The notes under the pieces are model-generated. The model was not told the origin of the DNA. It worked only from the letters and a program-made list of their open reading frames with translations, and did not search any database. Positions 55,675-64,000 of a DNA stretch of 64,000 bases are shown piece by piece (the stretch's first letter is position 1; every line of letters begins with the position of its first letter). The stretch is taken from NCBI GenBank assembly GCA_003611875.1, contig RAYY01000023.1:24165-88164 (forward strand), in the 5' to 3' direction. The stretch comes from a bacterium D16-56. Its GTDB lineage: Bacteria > Bacillota > Clostridia > Lachnospirales > Lachnospiraceae. The translations under genes and the position numbers were made by a program.

Positions 55675-56558
55675 TACACCTCACCTCCACCTTTTGTAGC
55701 CTTAAACTGAACCACGGCAATGACAATAAACAAAATACTGATCACAATTCCTGCTGCCGATGCATAACCGTACCGGGACTGGTTAAAGCCCTGGTCAAAT
55801 ATGTACTGGACAATATAGGTGGTGGAGGACCCTGGTCCGCCAAGAGAAATACCCTGTACCAGCGCATATTCCTTTAAAAGATTTACGGTAGACAGAAGCA
55901 GAACAATAAATGTAGTCGGCATCAGAAGGGGCAGGGTGATCTGAAAAAATGCCTGGGCCTTCTTTGCCCCGTCCACACTGGCCGCCTCATAAAGCTCCTT
56001 TGAAATGTTGTTGATCCCCCCGACATACAACAGCATATAGTAGCCGGCAGAGATCCAGTTGGAGGCCACGCTGATAACCACAGTGGCTAATACTGGATTT
56101 AAGGACCATTGCAGTGGATTGATTCCTGCTTTCTGCAAAAGGAAATTCACCAGCCCGTACTCCTGTCCGAACATCCAGTTGATCGTAATACCGGCCACCA
56201 GAGCCGAAAACAGCACCGGAATGTACACCAGGGTCCGCACAATGGTAGTCCCTTTCAAGCTCTGGGAAGTAACCAGCGCTGCCAGAAGCAGCGGAATGGC
56301 AATCTTAAAGGGCAGGTTGCATACCGTATACACTATGGTCCTGGAAAGGGTCTTATAAAAATCCCCGCTTGTCAAAATATCCAGATAGTTTTTGATTCCC
56401 ACGAAATCCATGGTCTTCCATCCGTCATAGTTGGTAAAAGAAAACCAGACGCTCATCCCCAGCGGAAGCAGGAAAAATACTCCAAACAGCAGCAGAGACG
56501 GAATCACAAACATCCAGAAAGACCTGTCATGGCAAAATGCTTGTTTTTTCCTTTTCAT
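55674..56558 (-). CDS. ABC sugar transporter permease (MalF type)
   Basis: 294 residues, six membrane helices, with the EAA loop KELYEAASVDGAKKAQAFFQ and ITLPLLMPT. The N-terminal WMFVIPSLLLFGVFFLLPLG and SFTNYDGW are classical for CUT1 MalF-like subunits. The start at 56558 follows AGGAGG by about 9 nt; the frame extends 24 nt further without a site. A hairpin between the binding protein and this gene may lower its expression. Confidence 0.95.
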   Translation of the reverse strand: MKRKKQAFCHDRSFWMFVIPSLLLFGVFFLLPLGMSVWFSFTNYDGWKTMDFVGIKNYLDILTSGDFYKTLSRTIVYTVCNLPFKIAIPLLLAALVTSQSLKGTTIVRTLVYIPVLFSALVAGITINWMFGQEYGLVNFLLQKAGINPLQWSLNPVLATVVISVASNWISAGYYMLLYVGGINNISKELYEAASVDGAKKAQAFFQITLPLLMPTTFIVLLLSTVNLLKEYALVQGISLGGPGSSTTYIVQYIFDQGFNQSRYGYASAAGIVISILFIVIAVVQFKATKGGGEV

Positions 56559-56608
56559 TATATAGTTCCTCCTGGTTCGCAAACGAACCTTTTCTGATTC
56601 AGGTTAAC

Positions 56609-56626
56609 AAAACGGCTGTCCGTTTT
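56609..56626 (-). terminator. Intercistronic hairpin between binding protein and permease
   Basis: Minus-strand AAAACGG-ACAG-CCGTTTT (56620-56626 with 56609-56615), beginning at the binding-protein stop codon and followed by GTTAACC. Such stems commonly stabilise the binding-protein mRNA and reduce read-through. Confidence 0.6.
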
Positions 56627-57966
56627 TAATAAGCAGTACCCCACTTAGAGGACTCTGCCAGCGCCTTGGCAAATCCGTCCAGAGCATCCTTTGCGGGCAA
56701 TTCCCCTGCCACAGCACGTTTGATGGCATCTCGGTACTCATTATCCTTGTAGGTTCTCCAGGACGAGCTTTCATCCACCATAAAGGTATCGGTTACATAA
56801 TTGGCCTCATTCTGGATAATCTCAAAATCCTCTTTTGCCTTGTCCGTATCCGGCGTATAGGTAATGTCATTCATCACAGACGGTTCCTTGCGGATCTGCA
56901 GAAACTCCGTGTAGTGCTCTTTTTCATAAAGCCAGGTCAGAAATTGCTTTGCCAGCTCCGGATTCTTGCCGTTAACCGGGATCGCCAGAGCCTCGCCGCC
57001 GATGATGGCTGACTGTCCTGCGCTTCCTTTGGGAGTCGGCATTACGCCAAAAGCAAATTTAGAAATCTCGTTTGTAAAGGTATTATAATTCCAGGAGCCG
57101 GAAAGCAGAATAGCTGCGTCTCCATTCTTAAAATACTCAACCGGATTGTCTGTGGTTCCCCCTGCCCAAATAGCTTTTGGCATCACCTCATTGTTGGCCT
57201 GTACAAACCGTTCCAGGGTCTGAATATTCTCCGGACTGTTTACCGCCACCTTAAAGGAATCTCCGTCCTGCTGTACAAGAGAGCCTCCATTGGCATACAT
57301 CAAAATATCATAGCGCGCTCTGGAAACATCTGCGGCAAAGCCATACTTTACACCGCCTTTTTCCTGTAAAGTCTTTGCATTTTCATACAGCTCATCCCAG
57401 GTCCAGGGCTTGTCCACAGTAGGAGCCTCAATCCCTGCTGCCGTAAATGCATCCTGGTTGTAGAACATGCAGGTGGTCGTGTACTGATCCGGAATGCCGG
57501 TGATCGCATCAGAGGAATAGGATTTTCCCACGATCTTCAAGGCTGAATCATTAAACAAAGACAGATCCAGCACTGTGCTCATATCCACAAACTCCTCCGG
57601 ATACAGCTGATGAAGACGGGTAGTGGCCACCAGATCCGGCAGGTCATTGTTCTTTGCCATGGACGGAAACTTGCTTAACATGTCGTCATGAGAAATGATG
57701 ATCTGCTTAATCTCGTTTCCTGACTCCTCTGCCCATTTATTCAAGGCGCTCCCCAAGGCATCCCCTTCTCCCGGTTCCTCCGAAATCATGACCTGCAGGG
57801 TCTGTCCGGAAATGGGTCCTGCGCTTTCTCCGCCTGCATTCCCAGACCCGCCCTGTCCTCCTGCGCCGCCGGAATCCTTTGACGAACCGCCGCATCCGGC
57901 CAGGGAGCCTGCTGCCAGCGCAGCAATCATTACTCCTGCCATGGTCTTTTTCAACATTTTTTTCAT
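56626..57966 (-). CDS. ABC sugar-binding lipoprotein
   Basis: 446 residues. Lipoprotein signal MKKMLKKTMAGVMIAALAAG with lipobox LAGC (Cys25), a Gly/Ser-rich linker and an SBP_bac_1-type fold (VKYGFAADVSRARYDILMYA, NGGSLVQQDG, GDAAILLSGSWNYNTF). It captures the oligosaccharide for the two permeases downstream. RBS AGAGGAG. Second gene of the operon after GH105. Confidence 0.95.
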   Translation of the reverse strand: MKKMLKKTMAGVMIAALAAGSLAGCGGSSKDSGGAGGQGGSGNAGGESAGPISGQTLQVMISEEPGEGDALGSALNKWAEESGNEIKQIIISHDDMLSKFPSMAKNNDLPDLVATTRLHQLYPEEFVDMSTVLDLSLFNDSALKIVGKSYSSDAITGIPDQYTTTCMFYNQDAFTAAGIEAPTVDKPWTWDELYENAKTLQEKGGVKYGFAADVSRARYDILMYANGGSLVQQDGDSFKVAVNSPENIQTLERFVQANNEVMPKAIWAGGTTDNPVEYFKNGDAAILLSGSWNYNTFTNEISKFAFGVMPTPKGSAGQSAIIGGEALAIPVNGKNPELAKQFLTWLYEKEHYTEFLQIRKEPSVMNDITYTPDTDKAKEDFEIIQNEANYVTDTFMVDESSSWRTYKDNEYRDAIKRAVAGELPAKDALDGFAKALAESSKWGTAY

Positions 57967-58022
57967 CGCTTTCGTTCTCCTCTCATTTTTATAAGGCTGT
58001 TTTCATTTTCTTACAGCAGCCC

Positions 58023-59120
58023 TTAATCCACATATTTCCTGCTCTCCATAAAGAAAAGCATTGCTAAAGCCTGTCCGTAAGGCATGGGCTTTAATTCGAT
58101 TTCCTTGTAGAAATCACGGGACTCTCTGCCCATAGGCGTGCCATAAGACACCTGCTGCACCACACCCTCCTCATCCGTATACCCGAGAATCGGTTCCACG
58201 GCCCGCATGGCCCGGTCAGCCCACTCCCTGTCTCCGATTCCCATTAACACCCCCTTTAGGATCCCATAGGCAAATCCGCAGGTAGCGCTGGCCTCCACAT
58301 AGGAGTCCGGGTCATCCACCAGGGTATGCCACATACCGTTTTCCTCCTGACAGGCAAGCAAAGCCTCTACCTGCCGCCTCCAGGTCTGAATCAGCAGCTT
58401 TTTGACGCTGCCGCTTACCGAAACCATATCCAGGTATTCCGGGATTGCCGCAGTAATCCAGCAATTTCCCCTTCCCCAAAAGGCTCCTGCAAAATTGTGA
58501 TTTTCCTTAAAGGTCCAGCCATGATACCACAATCCTGTCTTTTTATCTGCCAGATATTTTACATGGATCAGAAACTGGTACTCTGCTTCCTCCAGATATC
58601 GCTGCTCTCCCATAATCCGGCCCATGTTGGCCAAGAACAAAACCGTCATAAACAATGTGTCGTCCCACAGCTCTCCTTCGTTTACGGTATCCGATGTAAT
58701 GTGCTGAAGTCCGTCCTCGCGGGTTCTTGGAAAATCGCTGCAGATCCAGTCCGCCCATTCCCGGCATATCTCCAGATAATCCTCCTTTCCCAGCTCCTCT
58801 GCCACAAAAGACATGGCAAGAAGCGGTGTCGTGGTATTCACGTTCTTTGCGGGAAGTCCGACTGCCATCTGTCTCTCATAATAAGAGGTCAGGATCTCCA
58901 AATATCTGGGATTTTTTGTCTCCTGATAAAGCTTCCACACTCCATACAGTCCTACTCCCTGTGTCCACTCCCAGTATTGGTATTTGCGGATATCATCGTT
59001 GGCAAGACTCTTTGTCTTCATACCCTCCAGAAACTGCTCATCATCCTCGTACAGCACCTTCTCAAAGCTGTTCAGGTATTTTTCAATCGCCTGATCCATA
59101 TCCTTTTTTTGGAAGATCAT
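58023..59120 (-). CDS. GH105/GH88-type unsaturated glucuronyl or rhamnogalacturonyl hydrolase
   Basis: 365 residues, no signal peptide. (alpha/alpha)6 barrel with the GH105 motifs WTQGVGLYGVWKLYQET, LWDDTLFMTVLFLANMGR (catalytic Asp region), FWGRGNCWITAAIPEYLDMV and GMWHTLVDDPDSYVEASATC. Such enzymes cut the unsaturated uronate left by polysaccharide lyases. First gene of the minus-strand operon, so the imported product probably carries a 4,5-unsaturated uronic acid. The start at 59120 follows AAAGGAGG; the longer frame lacks a site. Confidence 0.9.
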   Translation of the reverse strand: MIFQKKDMDQAIEKYLNSFEKVLYEDDEQFLEGMKTKSLANDDIRKYQYWEWTQGVGLYGVWKLYQETKNPRYLEILTSYYERQMAVGLPAKNVNTTTPLLAMSFVAEELGKEDYLEICREWADWICSDFPRTREDGLQHITSDTVNEGELWDDTLFMTVLFLANMGRIMGEQRYLEEAEYQFLIHVKYLADKKTGLWYHGWTFKENHNFAGAFWGRGNCWITAAIPEYLDMVSVSGSVKKLLIQTWRRQVEALLACQEENGMWHTLVDDPDSYVEASATCGFAYGILKGVLMGIGDREWADRAMRAVEPILGYTDEEGVVQQVSYGTPMGRESRDFYKEIELKPMPYGQALAMLFFMESRKYVD

Positions 59121-59490
59121 TTTCCCCCTCCTTTCCTGTTTGGACGCTTGTCTTATCAACGTCCTATGCTCGTTATCATAACACCTGTTTACATCAATTT
59201 CTACCCTTTATATTGCCTTTTTGAATTAAAAGTATTGCATATTTTGCTATTAATATTATTAAACTATCCAATTTAATGGCAGATTTCTTTTATTTTTTTA
59301 TCATTTTCACATACTGTATTTCTTATTTCTATTGTATTTTTTTCATTTTTGTGCTTTACTGAAAGTAGAAGCTGCACAGAGGATACATATAAATCAGCCT
59401 GAAAGCTGGAAATATTGACAGAAGACCAAAATCCGAAGCCAAAAGTCTGTATTTGCCTGCGGAAACAAAAAGAAACGGAGCCTGCTCATT
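59121..59490. other. Divergent regulatory region of the carbohydrate locus
   Basis: 370 bp between the GH105 operon and the AraC gene, strongly A+T rich in the middle (about 59210-59350). No gene and no convincing consensus promoter were seen; only weak -10-like TATGAT is present on the minus side. This fits promoters that need the divergent AraC-type activator. Confidence 0.5.
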
Positions 59491-60444
59491 ATGAAATATT
59501 ATCCCAACACCTCCCTGAAATACGAACAGGGCTTTTCCATTGTAATTAACAACATTACTACCCCCATCGAAAACTCCACCTGCTACTTTTTTGATTACGA
59601 CAAAAGAAGTCAGTCGGTAAACATGGAGTTTCCTCATTTTCACATTTTTCATGAAATGATGATTCTTTTAAGCCCCAAGGCCAACCATTTTGTGGAGGGA
59701 AAATGTTATGACATGATTGCCAATGACATTATTCTCCTTCCGCCGTCTGTCCTGCACCAGTCCGTCTACCCGCCGGGAGCTCCCAGCGACCGGATTATCA
59801 TTGGCTTTATGCTGCCAAAACAAGACAACTATACCAGCGGATACAGGGAGATCCTGTCTATTTTCAATACCGTCCAGCCCATATACCGTTTTCACCGGGA
59901 GGAACAAAACCTTTTGTTTTCCCGATTGAATGACATTACGGAAATCAGCCAGAATGTCAAAAATCCCGGTGTGCGCAGCCTGATGATCCACTGCAAGTTT
60001 ATGGAATTTTTGTTTTTGCTGTACAACATTCGGGAACACAACCAATATGTTCCCAGCTCCGAAAACGGCCCGAAGGACAAAATGTATGCCATTACCAATT
60101 ACATCCACACCCATTACGGTGAAACCATCTCCTTAGCCTCCATTGCGGACACCTTTTACATCAGCCCTTATTACCTTTCCCACCGCTTTAAGGAGGTTAC
60201 CGGCTACACGGTTGTCCAGTATATTCAGCTTACCCGGATCAAGAATGCCCAGTATCTTTTGCTGAACTCCAGCAATAAGATCACTCAAATCTCCGAACAG
60301 ACCGGCTTTTCCAGCTTCACCCAGTTTAACCGGGTCTTTCGGAAATTCTGCGGCATGTCTCCTTCCGACTACAAAATAGCAGCCCAAAATCAGACAAGCT
60401 ACGGGGAAACTCTTCCGCAGAATATTTCCATTGTTTCTTCTTGA
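59491..60444 (+). CDS. AraC-family transcriptional regulator of the carbohydrate operon
   Basis: 317 residues. N-terminal cupin-like sensor (MEFPHFHIFHEMMILLSPKA, ILLPPSVLHQSVYP) and C-terminal double helix-turn-helix (ISLASIADTFYISPYYLSHR, QISEQTGFSSFTQFNRVFRK). It is divergent from the GH105-ABC operon, so it probably activates that operon when the sugar is bound. RBS CGGAG about 11 nt upstream. A terminator follows. Confidence 0.93.
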   Translation: MKYYPNTSLKYEQGFSIVINNITTPIENSTCYFFDYDKRSQSVNMEFPHFHIFHEMMILLSPKANHFVEGKCYDMIANDIILLPPSVLHQSVYPPGAPSDRIIIGFMLPKQDNYTSGYREILSIFNTVQPIYRFHREEQNLLFSRLNDITEISQNVKNPGVRSLMIHCKFMEFLFLLYNIREHNQYVPSSENGPKDKMYAITNYIHTHYGETISLASIADTFYISPYYLSHRFKEVTGYTVVQYIQLTRIKNAQYLLLNSSNKITQISEQTGFSSFTQFNRVFRKFCGMSPSDYKIAAQNQTSYGETLPQNISIVSS

Positions 60445-60480
60445 TTTCGGAACTGTCTGCAAAGAAAGAAAGGCAATAAA

Positions 60481-60525
60481 AAATCCGGCCCACCCTGCGC
60501 CAAAAGCTTTTGGATGAGCCGGTTT
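60481..60525 (+). terminator. Terminator of the AraC gene
   Basis: Stem AAA-CCGGC/GCCGG-TTT with inner palindrome CCAAAAGCTTTTGG (60500-60513), followed on the plus strand by ATTTTATC. Confidence 0.7.
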
Positions 60526-60603
60526 ATTTTATCACTTTCTGTTCTGCTTCGTTGATTCCTTCTTCTCCTGCCGTCTGTTTTACCCAATCATCAGCATACC
60601 CTT

Positions 60604-61101
60604 CTACCCTTCCGTGTACACGATCTCCCTTTCCCGCAAAAACCGCTTCACCGTCTCATCCCATTCCTGTTCAATCTTTTTATCCAAAGTAAATACATTA
60701 AGAGACGTTCCTGTCACACAATATAGCTTTTGCTCCTCATACCGGATATTCAGATAAAGCCCGCTGACTTGCTCTGCCTTAAAATCCGGCTGTACGGACT
60801 GAAGAAATTGCTCCACCCTTGCTCCCGGAAGCTGAAGCGTAATGCGGAAGCTTTCCGGCAGCCGTTTTCCCTTAATCAGGGAAAAGCATACAGGCCGCAC
60901 CAGCTTCCAGGGCGACAGCTCTCCGATTCCCTTTTCTTCAAGCTCCTGCTCCATAAAATATCCCTTCCGAATCCTGCCGTCAATGGTAAACATATTAAAG
61001 GTTGTGATCACGGCCTCCCGCATCATCCACCAGTCAAATACCTCCTCCACAAACAGCTTCCGCGTAAAATCCTTCAGCTCCTCTATTTTAAGCGCAACCA
61101 T
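60604..61101 (-). CDS. DUF5721-type hypothetical protein
   Basis: 165 residues, cytoplasmic, no signal or membrane segment. MVALKIEELKDFTRKLFVEE, FNMFTIDGRIRKGYF, LSPWKLVRPVCFSLIKGKRL and VTGTSLNVFTLDKKIEQEWD fit a conserved clostridial family that I recall as DUF5721; no function is known. RBS GGAAGGAA-type. Third gene of the HAD-PPIase operon, 21 nt after the lipoprotein. Confidence 0.7.
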   Translation of the reverse strand: MVALKIEELKDFTRKLFVEEVFDWWMMREAVITTFNMFTIDGRIRKGYFMEQELEEKGIGELSPWKLVRPVCFSLIKGKRLPESFRITLQLPGARVEQFLQSVQPDFKAEQVSGLYLNIRYEEQKLYCVTGTSLNVFTLDKKIEQEWDETVKRFLREREIVYTEG

Positions 61102-61122
61102 TTCCTTCCTCTCCCTTCCCCT

Positions 61123-62091
61123 CTATTCCATATAATCAGTATACCACTCAAAAAAATCCGACGTGGCAGTTCCATCCTCTGAAAAAGGAATCTTGTCCCA
61201 CACATCTTCGTCCAAATCCACCTGATTCTCCGCTGCAAACGGCTCATATATACTCCGAAACACCTGATTTTTCCGATTTAAAGCAAGCTTCTCCTTCCGA
61301 TCCAAGGTAGCCTCCTCATCATATTCATCCAGACATTTCACAATAAAAAACCAGTCTCCGTCCCGGATAATAGGACTGATCTCCCCTTCTGTCAGCATAA
61401 AAGCCGCTTCCTCATACTCCTTGGACCGCTCTCCCCGCCCTACTGACCTTTCAATCTCCTCAGCCTCAGACACAGCTCTTGCCAATGAGGAAAAATCCAC
61501 GCCCTCTGTCATAGCCTGGGTGTGGATCCTCTGGGCCTCCTCATGACTGCGGATCTGAATTTCCTGAACCCGGATCACCTTTGCCTCACTGTCACTGATC
61601 TCCAGATCCACATCCTTTGTCAGCTCATTTACCAGCTTTTCCGCACGATAGTAATCAGAATAAAGCTGATAAACCTCCTCCTGGCTGACCCCGATATAGG
61701 ATCTGTCCGTCTCTGTCAGGCTTCCATAATAATCCTCGGTTAATTCCCGAAGACGCTCCTGCTCCTGATTGGTCAAGGTAATGGCTTCCTGGTCTGCCAT
61801 CCGGTTCATGGTCTTTACTTCCTCCAAAAAATGGCGTACCTCCCCCAAAAGATGCTCCTGAAATGTGGTGCCTTCCCGGTCCACCTGAATCCCCCATATC
61901 TGTCCTGTATAGATCTTATTGTAACGATTCCGTTCCGTGACAGCTACCAGCATAATCTGGGCATCTGTGTATCCTTCCACTACCTCCGCCTCAGAGGTTA
62001 TGGGAGCGCTTTCCCCACAGCCGGCTGCCATAATCACAAGCATGGCAGCAATGCCTGCGGCTGCCCCCTGTCTTATTTTTCCTTTTATCAT
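61123..62091 (-). CDS. Parvulin-like peptidyl-prolyl isomerase lipoprotein (PrsA/SurA type)
   Basis: 322 residues. Lipobox in MLVIMAAGC (Cys25). A helical N-terminal chaperone part (about 40-180), then a degenerate parvulin region (VIRVQEIQIRSHEEAQRIHT, EEIERSVGRGERSKEYEEAA, FMLTEGEISPIIRDGDWFFI). It probably folds exported proteins at the membrane. Isomerase activity is uncertain because the parvulin core is poorly conserved. AGGAG lies about 10-11 nt before the ATG, inside the preceding gene's stop region. Confidence 0.8.
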   Translation of the reverse strand: MIKGKIRQGAAAGIAAMLVIMAAGCGESAPITSEAEVVEGYTDAQIMLVAVTERNRYNKIYTGQIWGIQVDREGTTFQEHLLGEVRHFLEEVKTMNRMADQEAITLTNQEQERLRELTEDYYGSLTETDRSYIGVSQEEVYQLYSDYYRAEKLVNELTKDVDLEISDSEAKVIRVQEIQIRSHEEAQRIHTQAMTEGVDFSSLARAVSEAEEIERSVGRGERSKEYEEAAFMLTEGEISPIIRDGDWFFIVKCLDEYDEEATLDRKEKLALNRKNQVFRSIYEPFAAENQVDLDEDVWDKIPFSEDGTATSDFFEWYTDYME

Positions 62092-62098
62092 ATAACGC

Positions 62099-62887
62099 TC
62101 ACTCCTGTATCAGCAGCTTCAGCACCTTTAAAACTCCGTCCTCTACATTTCTGTCAGCCTGAAAACGTGCGGCTGCCTTTACCTCCGGCCTTGCATTTCC
62201 CACTGCAAAGCTGTAATAAGCCTGTCCCATCATCTCTATATCATTCATCTGGTCTCCAAACACCATGGTCTCCTTCGGGGAAATCCCCAGGCTTTCCTGC
62301 AAAAGCCTTACTGCCGCCCCCTTATTCACCCCAAGAGCCATACAATCCATCCACATATCCCCAGAAATGGCAATCTTTAAACGATCCTGATATTTTGCCC
62401 GCAGTTCCTTTGTGACCGAATCCACGTTGGCCGGGCAATAAGCAGACACCTTGATAAACGGTCCCTGCACCTGCATCAGATCCTTTACCTGCTCTACGCG
62501 GTACTTATATCCATTTACCATCCAGTCTGACACCTTCTGATCCCTCTCATCCAGATACGCCACATCCGGGCCGCTGATCATGGGTGTCAGGCCCAGTTCC
62601 CTGATCTCCCTGGTCATCTCCAAAATCAATTGGGAATCCACTGTATTTAAGTACAGATTCCGGCCATGAAGTCCCACATAAGCGCCATTGTCCGACAAAT
62701 AAAAGATTTTCTCTTTCACCGGATCAAACACCCTCTCAATGCTCACCCACTGTCTCCCCGTGGCAGCCGCAAACTGCATCCCCTGCTTCCGCAGCTTTAA
62801 AATCACATCGAAAAGCTCCGGATTCAGCTCATTGCCCCCATCCTTCAAAAGCGTCCCGTCAATATCAGATACAATTAATTTTATCAT
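62099..62887 (-). CDS. Cof-type HAD-IIB phosphatase
   Basis: 262 residues. HAD motifs: DIDGTLL (D8, D10), ATGR (T43 region), K189-type lysine in ALGVNKGAAV, and VFGDQMNDIEMM. Cap type C2B. Such enzymes remove phosphate from sugar phosphates or FMN-like substrates. RBS AAGGAAT; first gene of a three-gene operon with its own promoter. Confidence 0.93.
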   Translation of the reverse strand: MIKLIVSDIDGTLLKDGGNELNPELFDVILKLRKQGMQFAAATGRQWVSIERVFDPVKEKIFYLSDNGAYVGLHGRNLYLNTVDSQLILEMTREIRELGLTPMISGPDVAYLDERDQKVSDWMVNGYKYRVEQVKDLMQVQGPFIKVSAYCPANVDSVTKELRAKYQDRLKIAISGDMWMDCMALGVNKGAAVRLLQESLGISPKETMVFGDQMNDIEMMGQAYYSFAVGNARPEVKAAARFQADRNVEDGVLKVLKLLIQE

Positions 62888-62925
62888 AATGTTTATTCCT
62901 TATCTTTCCATTATTTTTTATCCCA

Positions 62926-62954
62926 ATTATATGCGATTTTATACTCTTTTACAA
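62926..62954 (-). promoter_or_regulatory. Promoter of the HAD-lipoprotein-DUF5721 operon
   Basis: TTGTAA (62949-62954), 17-bp spacer, TATAAT (62926-62931), 38 bp before the start codon. Upstream of it, 62993-63030 has two 19-bp near-identical direct repeats (GGCCAC[T/C]ACGCTTTCCC). Confidence 0.75.
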
Positions 62955-63104
62955 GACGGATTCCTGATTCTTTTTTCCTGCCCGTCTTCTGTGGCCACTA
63001 CGCTTTCCCGCGGCCACCACGCTTTCCCACGGTCAGCGCAGCCAGTGCTCAGACCTATCTGAACGGTTACTCCCCCCGCTTTTTCATCAGAAAGCTATCC
63101 TCCA

Positions 63105-63150
63105 AATAAAAATCAGGCAGATACTCCTGTTCAAGGAATCCTCTGCCTGA
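63105..63150 (-). terminator. Terminator of the 63157-63825 gene
   Basis: Stem TCAGGCAG/CTGCCTGA (63143-63150 with 63113-63120) followed on the minus strand by TTTTTATTT. Confidence 0.88.
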
Positions 63151-63156
63151 CATAAA

Positions 63157-63825
63157 CTATTGAACCCCCGGCCCCTTTTTGGACGACCCGATACCAGCCG
63201 TCACTACCCGGCTGCCAGATGAATTGCTTTGGGAGGAAGTCTGTCCGGAGGTCTGCGATGCCATGCTGTTTGCATCATAATAATTATTCACAAACCCGGT
63301 AGAGGTACACACTCCATCCGGTCCAAAGCTATAGCTGGCTCCGTCAATCACATTTGTGGTGCCGGCCACCAGCCGCCCATCTCCTGCCGGATCCAGATAA
63401 TAAAAAGCCCCGTCCTTTTTCAGCCACCCGGTCAGCTTCTTTCCGTCACTCTTAAAGAAATACCAGTATCCATCCACCTCAACAGCCGCATTGATCACAC
63501 ATTTCCCGGAATCCGGACGCAGATAATACCAGTCTCCGTTTATCTGACGCCACCCTGTAGTCAGCGCACCATTCTCCTGCATGTAATAATACTCCCCATC
63601 CAGCTTCAGCCATCCCGTTACCATGGAGCCATCCGGCATAAAATAATAATAATTTCCATCCAGATACCGAAGTCCGGTAGCCATTGTCCCATCCTGCTGA
63701 TAATAATAGGTCTTGCCTCCCGACTGGCTCCATCCCGCCGCCATGGCCGGAAATACCGGCGAAACGGTAAGAACACCCGCCATAACTAATACTGCCATTT
63801 TCTTTCCTGACATCTTTCGTCTCAT
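63157..63825 (-). CDS. Secreted protein of cell-wall-binding repeats
   Basis: 222 residues. Signal peptide MRRKMSGKKMAVLVMAGVLT, cleavage near AMA-A. Seven or so aromatic-glycine repeats of about 20 residues follow (GKTYYYQQDGTMATGLRYL, GNYYYFMPDGSMVTGWLKL, GEYYYMQENGALTTGW, GDWYYLRPDSGKCV). A Ser/Gln-rich tail replaces any catalytic domain. The start at 63825 is 6-7 nt after AGGTGA; the frame extends 33 nt upstream over that site. Role probably structural or wall-anchoring. Confidence 0.85.
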   Translation of the reverse strand: MRRKMSGKKMAVLVMAGVLTVSPVFPAMAAGWSQSGGKTYYYQQDGTMATGLRYLDGNYYYFMPDGSMVTGWLKLDGEYYYMQENGALTTGWRQINGDWYYLRPDSGKCVINAAVEVDGYWYFFKSDGKKLTGWLKKDGAFYYLDPAGDGRLVAGTTNVIDGASYSFGPDGVCTSTGFVNNYYDANSMASQTSGQTSSQSNSSGSRVVTAGIGSSKKGPGVQ

Positions 63826-63959
63826 AATTTCACCTGTCCTCCTGATCACAAAAGCCATTACAATAATTCAGCCCGTCTGAACCATTAAAGCTTTTCTTCT
63901 TAATTACTTGAGAGTTGAAAGTTTTTAATAAAAAAATAACCCTTTCGCATGGATTTGTG

Positions 63960-63992
63960 GTATCTTTAAGTTCTCACACTTATGAAAGATAC
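63960..63992. repeat. Inverted repeat at window edge
   Basis: 8-bp arms GTATCTTT (63960-63967) and AAAGATAC (63985-63992) with inner AAGT/ACTT pairing. Likely an operator or hairpin upstream of the cell-wall-binding gene; the window ends eight bases later. Confidence 0.45.
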
Positions 63993-64000
63993 AAACCACT

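Noticed and set aside
62993..63030. Two 19-bp direct repeats as a regulatory site
   Set aside because: They lie about 40 bp upstream of the -35 with no symmetry; noted but too little to assign a role.

Overview
The window looks like a chromosomal segment from a Gram-positive anaerobe of the class Clostridia, most likely family Lachnospiraceae. The evidence is the complete S10-spc-alpha ribosomal operon order, strong GGAGG ribosome binding sites, GTG/TTG starts, an S14 of the zinc-ribbon type, an unusually long L17, several secreted proteins with choline/cell-wall-binding repeats, and Firmicutes-type control elements (SAM-I riboswitch, CIRCE, BlaI boxes). The genus cannot be fixed from sequence reading alone. 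No rRNA, phage, transposase or CRISPR was found.

Positions 1-17855 hold the 3' end of an AraC-type regulator gene (+) facing a long minus-strand cluster. In transcription order this is rpsJ-rplC-rplD-rplW-rplB-rpsS-rplV-rpsC-rplP-rpmC-rpsQ-rplN-rplX-rplE-rpsZ-rpsH-rplF-rplR-rpsE-rpmD-rplO-secY-adk-map-KOW protein-infA, then rpmJ-rpsM-rpsK-rpsD-rpoA-rplQ. Three promoters can be read: before rpsJ, before rpmJ and before rplQ. The first two share nearly the same -35 region. Several spacers in the cluster carry unexplained structured repeats: a 140-nt nested inverted repeat after infA, paired hairpins before rpmJ, and related elements directly after the stop codons of rpmC and rpsH.

Positions 17900-30200 hold two choline-binding-repeat proteins, an rRNA methyltransferase, a secreted GH-A-like protein (DUF5722 type), metK behind a SAM-I riboswitch, a BlaI/BlaR1-type regulator pair with its operator, murA and tRNA-Gln(CUG). 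Positions 30200-38000 hold an ECF sigma factor with an RsgI-like anti-sigma factor, a cation efflux (CDF) transporter, truA, a sodium:solute symporter, a purine nucleoside phosphorylase and a DegV protein. A ~109-bp tandem repeat occurs twice after metK and twice between the phosphorylase and the symporter. Two of its helices show compensatory changes, which suggests a structured RNA or small mobile repeat.

Positions 38000-46100 hold a membrane diguanylate cyclase, a two-gene RNA-repair cassette (HD-Pnk end-healing enzyme plus RNA ligase), htpG with a CIRCE operator, nfo and a LUD-domain protein. Positions 46100-60500 hold two zinc-ribbon membrane proteins with large extracellular parts. They are followed by a seven-gene carbohydrate operon (GH105 hydrolase, ABC binding lipoprotein and two permeases, heparinase-like protein, ROK kinase, sugar isomerase) divergent from an AraC regulator. 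The genes fit a scheme of importing and degrading an uronate-containing oligosaccharide. Positions 60500-64000 hold an operon for a HAD phosphatase, a parvulin-like lipoprotein and a DUF5721-type protein, and end with another cell-wall-binding-repeat protein.
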